Position numbers and translations under genes: made by a program
Source: Rhodoligotrophos defluvii
Lineage (GTDB): Bacteria; Pseudomonadota; Alphaproteobacteria; Rhizobiales; Im1
Length of the DNA: 50,020 nucleotides
Reading direction: 5' to 3'
Assembly: GCF_005281615.1 (NCBI RefSeq)
Contig: NZ_SZZM01000010.1
Coordinates: 1 to 50,020, forward strand
In this document: positions 44,746 to 50,020 of the stretch, piece after piece
Numbering within the stretch: the stretch's first letter is position 1
How the letters are laid out: each line of letters begins with the position of its first letter
The notes under the pieces: model-generated
Seen by the model: only the letters and a program-made list of their open reading frames with translations
Told to the model about the DNA's origin: nothing
The model's database searches: none

Positions 44746-46251
44746 TCACTCAAATCGTTCTGGGAGATATTCATTCGCGATATGATTTTGAAATTTTGTC
44801 AGGCTTGCGTCGAAATACAGCTGAATTGTGCCGGTGGGGCCGTGCCTCTGCTTTCCAATGATGACCTCGGCAAGACCGGTCACCTTGTTCATGGCGTCCT
44901 GCCATTCGAAATGTTCCGGAGTATTCGGCTTCGGTTCCTTGCGTTGGAGATAATATTCCTCACGATAAACGAACATGACAACGTCAGCGTCCTGCTCAAT
45001 CGAGCCTGATTCGCGCAAATCTGCAAGCTGAGGCCGCTTGTCATCCCGCTGCTCGACTTGGCGTGAGAGCTGCGAGAGTGCGAGCACCGGCACATCCAGT
45101 TCCTTGGCCAAGGCCTTAAGGCCGGTCGTGATCTCGGTTATTTCCTGCACCCGCCCTTCGGCCGAACGCCGCGAGGAACCGGCAAGCAGCTGAAGATAAT
45201 CCACAACGACGAGGCCCAAGCCGCGCTGCCGCTTGAGCCGGCGCGCCCGGGCCGCGAGCTGGGCGATGGTGAGGCCGCCGGTGTCGTCGATATACAAAGG
45301 CAGGGTCTGCATCTCCTGGCTGACCGCCGTCAGCCTGCGGAATTCCTCCTCGGTGATCTTGCCGCGGCGGATGCGCTCGGATGGGATCTCGGCCTGCTCG
45401 GACAGAATACGGGTGGCGAGCTGCTCGGCCGACATTTCCAGGGAGAAGAAGGCCACGACGCCGCCTTCCAGCACCCTTTCGGTCCCGTCCGCCACCCGCT
45501 CCGAGCGGTAGGCGCGGGCGACGTTATAGGCGATGTTGGTGGCGAGCGCGGTCTTGCCCATGGCCGGCCGCCCAGCCAGCACGACGAGATCCGATCGCTG
45601 CAGGCCGCCCATCTTGGCGTCGATGTCGGTGAGGCCGCAGGAAATGCCGGAGAGACCACCGTCGCGCTCGTAAGCTGCCGCCGCCATATCGATGGCCTCG
45701 GTCAAGGCTTCGCCAAAGCCGCGGAAACCCTTGCCGTAGCGCCCCGTTTCCGCCAGCTCGTACAAGCCCTGTTCCGCTTCCTCGATGAGCTCTCGCGGGC
45801 CGATGTCGACAGGGGCGTCATAGGATGCGTTCACCACATCGGTGCCGATCTCGATCAAGCGCCGCCTGACGGCCAGATCATAGATGGTGCGCCCGTATTC
45901 CTGCGCATTGATGATCGTGGTGGCCGATGCCGCGAGCCTGGCGAGGTAAGCCGGCCCACCGATCTCGGCCAAGGACTGGTCGCGATCAAAAAAGGTCTTG
46001 AGGGTGACGGGCGAGGCAAGCTTGCCCGCGCGCACCAGGCGGAAAATCGCCTCGTAAATGCGAGCGTGGACAGGCTCGAAGAAGTGCTCGGGCTTGAGAA
46101 AATCCGCCACCCGCTCGCAGGCCTCGTTGTTGACCAGGATCGCCCCGAGCAGGGCCTGCTCAGCCTCGATGTTGTGAGGGAGCGACCGGTATGCCAGTTC
46201 GTTGCCGGCCGGATGCGGATCGATGCTCGAATAGGTCTGGGCGCGTTCCAT
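44746..46251 (-). CDS. dnaB: Replicative DNA helicase
   Basis: Hexameric helicase that unwinds DNA at the fork. The 501-residue protein has the N-terminal primase-interacting domain (LPHNIEAEQALLGAIL), Walker A AGRPAMGKTALA near residue 227, Walker B VVVDYLQLL and the late RESGSIEQDADVVMF. No intein is present. It follows the rpsF-rpsR-rplI group as in many bacteria, with cfa inserted between. Confidence 0.97.
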   Translation of the reverse strand: MERAQTYSSIDPHPAGNELAYRSLPHNIEAEQALLGAILVNNEACERVADFLKPEHFFEPVHARIYEAIFRLVRAGKLASPVTLKTFFDRDQSLAEIGGPAYLARLAASATTIINAQEYGRTIYDLAVRRRLIEIGTDVVNASYDAPVDIGPRELIEEAEQGLYELAETGRYGKGFRGFGEALTEAIDMAAAAYERDGGLSGISCGLTDIDAKMGGLQRSDLVVLAGRPAMGKTALATNIAYNVARAYRSERVADGTERVLEGGVVAFFSLEMSAEQLATRILSEQAEIPSERIRRGKITEEEFRRLTAVSQEMQTLPLYIDDTGGLTIAQLAARARRLKRQRGLGLVVVDYLQLLAGSSRRSAEGRVQEITEITTGLKALAKELDVPVLALSQLSRQVEQRDDKRPQLADLRESGSIEQDADVVMFVYREEYYLQRKEPKPNTPEHFEWQDAMNKVTGLAEVIIGKQRHGPTGTIQLYFDASLTKFQNHIANEYLPERFE

Positions 46252-46446
46252 TTAGCCTAGTTACCGTAAGGGAGAGGGCTTGCGGAGCATCAGATTGAGA
46301 CCTCGCCCCGCCTGTGCGCACTATCCACAGAAGCGGGTGACCCGCGGGTCACAACGCCCGACGATTCGCAAAGCCGCTTACTTTTTCAGAGAGCGTGACA
46401 TGATTGGCGCAGCCGCGCCAGGCGGTGATCGCTTTGGCACGGCACT

Positions 46447-47703
46447 TCACTCGGCCGGGACGGAGACCAAGTGACGTCCATCGATCTCGCGACGCCGCAG
46501 CCGCCGTTCCTCCTCGATCATGTAGTCGCGAGTCATGGGCAGGCTGTGCTGGCTCTTGGTGAACTGGATCTGGAAATTGTTCATGCCCTGAAAGCGGAAG
46601 GCCGTCTCGGAGGCGGCCAGATAGAATTCCCACATGCGGCAGAACCGCTCGTCATAGAGCGCCTTGGCGCGGTCCCAGCTCGCCAGGAAGCGGCGGCGCC
46701 ACTCCCGCAGGGTCTCCGCGTAGTGGAGCCGCAGGATCTCGATATCGGTGACGTAGAGGCCGGTGCGCTCGATGACGGGAACGACTTCGGACAGAGCGGG
46801 TATGGCGCCGCCCGGGAAGATGTATTTGGCGATCCACGGATTGGTGGCACCGGGACCGTCGGAGCGGTTGATCGAATGCAGCACCGCCACGCCGTCCTCG
46901 GTGAGCAGCTCGCGCACGGTCTCGAAGAATTCCGTATAATGGCCGACACCGACATGCTCAAACATGCCGACGGAAACGATGCGGTCGAACCTGCCGGTCA
47001 AGCTGCGATAGTCCTGCAGCAGGAAGCGGACGCGGTTCGACAGGCCGCGGCTCGCGGCACGCTCGTTCGACAGCTTGAACTGCTCTTCCGACAGGGTGAC
47101 GCCCGTCACCTCCACCTCGGCGATCTCGGCGAGGTAGAGGCCGAGGCCACCCCAGCCGGAGCCGATGTCGAGCACCCGCTGGCCGGGCTTGAGGTAAAGC
47201 TTGGCGGCCAGATGCCGCTTCTTCGACAGCTGCGCCTCCTCGAGGCTGCTGGTCGGCTGGTCGAAATAAGCGCAGGAATATTGCCGGTCGCGATCGAGGA
47301 AGAGATCGTAGAGCGTGCCGTTCAGGTCATAGTGGTGGGCGATGTGGCGCTGGGCGCGCCCGATCGGATTGTGCTGGTGGAAGCGCCGCAAGCGGTAGCG
47401 CAGCTGACCCCAGAGGTTCAGCCATTGCGGATACCGTCGCTTTTCCAGATTGGCGAAGACCAGCGCGAGGAAGTCATAGATGTCGCCCTGCTCCATGCGG
47501 AAGGTGCCATCCATGTACACCTCGCCGAGGCGAAGCTCGGGGTTCAGGGAAAGCTTACGGTATACGGATGGGTCGGTGATGCGCACCACCACCGGCTCTC
47601 CGGTATCGTCGCCGAAACGGTGAGAGCGCCCCTTGGCGTCGATCAGAACGAGCGTGCCAGCACGGACGATGAAATCCAGCACATGATTGAGGACCGACAG
47701 CAC
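46447..47703 (-). CDS. cfa: Cyclopropane-fatty-acyl-phospholipid synthase
   Basis: SAM-dependent methyltransferase that adds a methylene bridge to unsaturated phospholipid acyl chains at the membrane. The 418-residue protein has the SAM motif VLDIGSGWGGLGLYLAE near residue 165, the membrane/bicarbonate-site segments FEHVGVGHY and INRSD, and the conserved Cys in RFCRMWEFYL. It is a typical length for the family. It sits between rplI and dnaB, where most relatives have no gene, suggesting insertion by rearrangement or acquisition; base composition is not obviously different. Confidence 0.95.
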   Translation of the reverse strand: MLSVLNHVLDFIVRAGTLVLIDAKGRSHRFGDDTGEPVVVRITDPSVYRKLSLNPELRLGEVYMDGTFRMEQGDIYDFLALVFANLEKRRYPQWLNLWGQLRYRLRRFHQHNPIGRAQRHIAHHYDLNGTLYDLFLDRDRQYSCAYFDQPTSSLEEAQLSKKRHLAAKLYLKPGQRVLDIGSGWGGLGLYLAEIAEVEVTGVTLSEEQFKLSNERAASRGLSNRVRFLLQDYRSLTGRFDRIVSVGMFEHVGVGHYTEFFETVRELLTEDGVAVLHSINRSDGPGATNPWIAKYIFPGGAIPALSEVVPVIERTGLYVTDIEILRLHYAETLREWRRRFLASWDRAKALYDERFCRMWEFYLAASETAFRFQGMNNFQIQFTKSQHSLPMTRDYMIEEERRLRRREIDGRHLVSVPAE

Positions 47704-47947
47704 CGGAAGCTCCTTCTCCAGCGCCTGTGTGCCGTCACATTCACGCCAGCCGCCGGAGCAACGAAGTTCAACCCCGCTAGCAATTTAATCATGTCGGTTT
47801 CGCAACGGCAACCAGGGCGACATGCTCAAATCTCAGACCTGCCAGGACGATAGCGGAGATCTGTAAATTTTCACCTCTTCCTGCCGGAGTGAGAAGCTTC
47901 GTTCCGGTGCTGATCCCCGCGCCCAAGGGCGGGCGCGGGGCATGGTC
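47704..47947. other. Spacer between rplI and cfa
   Basis: About 244 bases without a supported gene. It includes the cfa upstream region and a strong GC hairpin next to the rplI stop (listed separately). I recognise no promoter boxes with confidence. Confidence 0.4.
47915..47940 (-). other. GC-rich hairpin after rplI
   Basis: CCCCGCGCCC (47915-47924) and GGGCGCGGGG (47931-47940) form a perfect ten-base stem with a six-base loop, seven bases past the rplI stop. No T-run follows on the minus strand, so it may be a factor-dependent terminator or a message-stabilising end. Confidence 0.6.
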
Positions 47948-48538
47948 TCATTCGCGCTCGGGGGTGGCGGCCGCTTCCATCTCCTCGGTTGCCGCCTCGA
48001 TCTCGTCAAAGCCGGCCGCTTCCATGGCCGCAAGCCGCTCGTCCACCGGAATCGCGAGATTTTCGCCGCGGGCCTGGGCGTCCGCCTCGTCCGCCGAACG
48101 GGCGACATTCAGGGTGACCGTGACCGGCACTTCCGGGTGCAGCGCGATGCGCACCTGGGTCATGCCGATCGTCTTGATGGGGTGATCGAGCACCACCTGG
48201 TTGCGCACCACCTCGGTGCCGGTCTCGGCGGTGATCACCTCGGCGATGTCGCGGGTGCTGACCGATCCATAAAGCTGGCCCGATTCGCCCGCCTGGCGAA
48301 TCACCACGAAGGTCTTGCCGTCGATCGAGGCCGCCTGCTGCTCGGCCTTCGACTTCCGCTCCGCATTGCGCTGCTCCAGCGTCTCGCGTTGGGCCTCGAA
48401 GCGCTTCTTGTTCTCCTCGCTGGCGCGCAGCGCCTTGCCTTTCGGCAGGAGATAGTTGCGCGCATAGCCGTCGCGGACCTTTACGACATCGCCCATGGCG
48501 CCGAGCTTTTCGACCCGTTCGAGAAGAATGACATGCAT
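47948..48538 (-). CDS. rplI: 50S ribosomal protein L9
   Basis: Large-subunit protein contacting 23S rRNA. The 196-residue product begins [19 protein letters not shown] and contains the signature [13 protein letters not shown]; the C-terminal domain ([15 protein letters not shown]) is followed by an acidic tail of about 45 residues ([14 protein letters not shown]). E. coli L9 is 149 residues, but tailed forms are common in alphaproteobacteria. The ATG at 48538 fits the universal N terminus; longer in-frame readings overlap the DUF2232 gene. Confidence 0.96.
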   Translation of the reverse strand: MHVILLERVEKLGAMGDVVKVRDGYARNYLLPKGKALRASEENKKRFEAQRETLEQRNAERKSKAEQQAASIDGKTFVVIRQAGESGQLYGSVSTRDIAEVITAETGTEVVRNQVVLDHPIKTIGMTQVRIALHPEVPVTVTLNVARSADEADAQARGENLAIPVDERLAAMEAAGFDEIEAATEEMEAAATPERE

Positions 48539-48576
48539 GTTCGGTGCTCCTGTTCTTTTCCGAATATTGAAGATGG

Positions 48577-49557
48577 TCAGGTTGTAGTCGGCGGTCCGCC
48601 CTGGCTTGGACCAACAGCCGGCCGCATCAGCGTCTGGGCTATGCCCAGGCCGGAGAGGGCAAGTACGACGAGCCAGTTGAACACGATGATGGTCGCGTAA
48701 AGCGCGCCGAGCAGCAGCGGGCGCGAAGCCATGCCCAGCGTGCGCTTGTGGATCGTGGCCAGCCCGACGATGGCAAAGGCGGTCAGCAGCAGCGCAACGA
48801 AGACCTCGCCGATGAGGCCTATGGTGCCGGGGAGGAGAGCGGCGATCAGCGCGGCAAGCGGCGCCAAGGCGGCGCTGCGCGGAAAGGCAAGGGCGCTGAA
48901 GGGCGCCCATGGCCGCAAGGTTCGTCCGGACATGACCACGATCCGCGCGGCGAGATAGAGATTGACGAGGGAGGCGATCAGCCAGAGCACCCCGGATGCC
49001 GGCGGCATCAGCCGTACGAACAGATCGACCAAGGCGGCGCGTTCCGCTTCCGTGCCGGCCGGACCGCCCGGCGCCGGCTGGGCGGCGAGGACACGGTTGA
49101 TGGCCTCGCGCAGGGTGGCCCGGAAGCTCTCGGCGTCGGGCCCGAGCATCAGGATGGTCGCGGTGATGAGGAGGCCGGCAACCAGCGCCGTCCACAGCAC
49201 CAGCCGCCCTTCGGGATAATAGTCGCGGCCGCCCGCCACGGGCGCGCCCTCATGGTCGACCGCCTCGGTGGTATCGCGCGAGAGCAGGGCCACGTAGCTG
49301 ATCAGCGTCGGCGCAATTCCAACGCTCAGCAGAAACAGGAGGCCCGGCCGCAAGCCCGCGGCGAAGGCCATGGTCGCCGTGCCGGTGAGGGCGCCGATAC
49401 CGGCAGTCACCGCACCCCAGCCGAGCCCCGCGATGAATAGGGGGAGGGGGGCGAGATAGAGCAGCACGATCGCCAGCAGCGAATAGCTGATGACGGTGGA
49501 ATAAAGCGCGGCGGCCGCAAGGCCTGCCCCTATGCCGACAAGGATCGTGCTCTGCAT
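48577..49557 (-). CDS. DUF2232 family membrane protein
   Basis: Integral membrane protein of 326 residues with about eight hydrophobic helices, encoded between rpsR and rplI. DUF2232 (YybS-like) proteins occur at this position in many alphaproteobacteria and some Firmicutes. Their role is not established; a transporter-like or S-component-like function has been proposed from topology. The C terminus is short and polar. Confidence 0.83.
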   Translation of the reverse strand: MQSTILVGIGAGLAAAALYSTVISYSLLAIVLLYLAPLPLFIAGLGWGAVTAGIGALTGTATMAFAAGLRPGLLFLLSVGIAPTLISYVALLSRDTTEAVDHEGAPVAGGRDYYPEGRLVLWTALVAGLLITATILMLGPDAESFRATLREAINRVLAAQPAPGGPAGTEAERAALVDLFVRLMPPASGVLWLIASLVNLYLAARIVVMSGRTLRPWAPFSALAFPRSAALAPLAALIAALLPGTIGLIGEVFVALLLTAFAIVGLATIHKRTLGMASRPLLLGALYATIIVFNWLVVLALSGLGIAQTLMRPAVGPSQGGPPTTT

Positions 49558-49638
49558 GGTCCGGCTGTCCCGCTGATGCGGTTAGAGGCGGCTTTCTCGA
49601 CACCGCCCCAACCCAATCTCCGGCTTTCGCCGCCGGAG

Positions 49639-49881
49639 CTACTTGATGACGTAAGGCAAAAGGCCCAGGAAGCGGGCACGCTTGATGGCCTTGGCGAGCT
49701 CGCGCTGGCGCTTGGCGGATACCGCGGTGATGCGGCTGGGCACGATCTTGCCGCGCTCGGAGACGAAGCGCTGCAGGAGCCGCACGTCCTTGTAGTCAAT
49801 GATCGGCGCATTGGTGCCCGAGAACGGGCAGGTCTTGCGGCGGCGGAAAAACGGCCTGCGGGCCTGTGCTTGCGTGGACAT
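49639..49881 (-). CDS. rpsR: 30S ribosomal protein S18
   Basis: Small-subunit protein that pairs with S6. The 80-residue product is rich in Arg/Lys and shows the signature [32 protein letters not shown] and [21 protein letters not shown]. Its ATG overlaps the rpsF stop by one base (TGATG), indicating tight translational coupling. Confidence 0.97.
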   Translation of the reverse strand: MSTQAQARRPFFRRRKTCPFSGTNAPIIDYKDVRLLQRFVSERGKIVPSRITAVSAKRQRELAKAIKRARFLGLLPYVIK

Positions 49882-50020
49882 CAGAGGGCCTCCTCACGGC
49901 TGCGGCCGCCATCCATCCCATCGCGGCCTCCACGGGCGCGGGGCGCCCCATCGCGCGCAGCGCCGTCACGCGGAGCGCCCTCACGCGGGGCTCCGTCGCG
50001 GCCTCCCCGCGGCCCGCGCG
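49881..50020 (-). CDS. rpsF: 30S ribosomal protein S6, C-terminal part (runs off the window)
   Basis: Only the last 45 or so codons are inside the window. Read on the minus strand they give a disordered tail built of imperfect RDGAP-type units ([20 protein letters not shown], then [13 protein letters not shown]) and ending SREEAL before TGA. The globular S6 fold lies beyond the window edge, so the assignment rests on position before rpsR and on knowledge that alphaproteobacterial S6 often carries Arg/Gly/Asp-rich tails. Confidence 0.8.
   Translation of the reverse strand, partial: RGPRGGRDGAPREGAPRDGAARDGAPRARGGRDGMDGGRSREEAL

Noticed and set aside
44746-44774. Real overlap between dnaB and alr
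   Set aside because: It arises only if the earliest ATG of alr is used; a start at 44732 avoids it and the extra 14 residues look unconserved.

Overview
The window looks like a chromosomal segment of a GC-rich alphaproteobacterium, most likely in or near the Hyphomicrobiales (Rhizobiales). The reasons are gene order (rpsB-tsf-pyrH-frr-uppS-cdsA-dxr-rseP-bamA-fabZ; yfgM-bamB-der; cvpA-purF; rpsF-rpsR-DUF2232-rplI...dnaB-alr-mlaE-mlaF...radA), a ribosomal protein S2 with a helix-hairpin-helix tail, a single-chain indolepyruvate ferredoxin oxidoreductase, and interspersed elements of the form GCATTTTC...GAAAATGC that resemble repeats common in that order. No plasmid, phage, transposase, CRISPR, tRNA or rRNA signal was seen. 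This is mostly core genome.

Layout. 255-1418: membrane diguanylate cyclase. 1607-12290 (+): translation and envelope run of rpsB, tsf, pyrH, frr, uppS, cdsA, dxr, rseP, bamA, then a terminator and fabZ. The lipid A genes usually interleaved here (lpxD between bamA and fabZ; lpxA, lpxI, lpxB after fabZ) are absent from this site. 12291-12699: repeat cluster. 12700-15292 (-): cydA-cydB with a DUF2474-like small subunit; the short Q-loop suggests a cyanide-insensitive type bd oxidase. 15594-18507 (-): a ClpP-like membrane-anchored protein overlapping a coiled-coil membrane protein gene, then a secreted Trp/Gly-rich protein with its own terminator.

18607-24419 is a probable polyamine locus: an acetylpolyamine deacetylase-like enzyme is divergent from a spermidine acetyltransferase-like GNAT, which is followed by a complete PotABCD-type ABC importer. 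24420-24757: repeat cluster. 24754-29239 (-): yfgM-like, bamB, der and a short-chain dehydrogenase. 29432-29845 (-): CueR-like regulator. 30155-33176 (+): cvpA, purF, SDR. 33187-37467 (-): indolepyruvate ferredoxin oxidoreductase and a pyroglutamyl peptidase whose 3' end appears frameshifted. 37554-38956 (+): nnrU-like, panB. 38967-39174: two tandem repeat elements. 39249-50020 (-): rpsF (partial), rpsR, DUF2232, rplI, cfa, dnaB, alr, mlaE, mlaF, a quinone-oxidoreductase-like gene and radA.

The most interesting points are the missing lpx genes in an otherwise canonical cluster, the polyamine acetylation/deacetylation/transport grouping, the COG3904-like protease pair, and repeats concentrated in three of four convergent junctions with arms that change together. 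I did not find a clear, wholly new multi-gene system; functions for 15594-18507 remain open.
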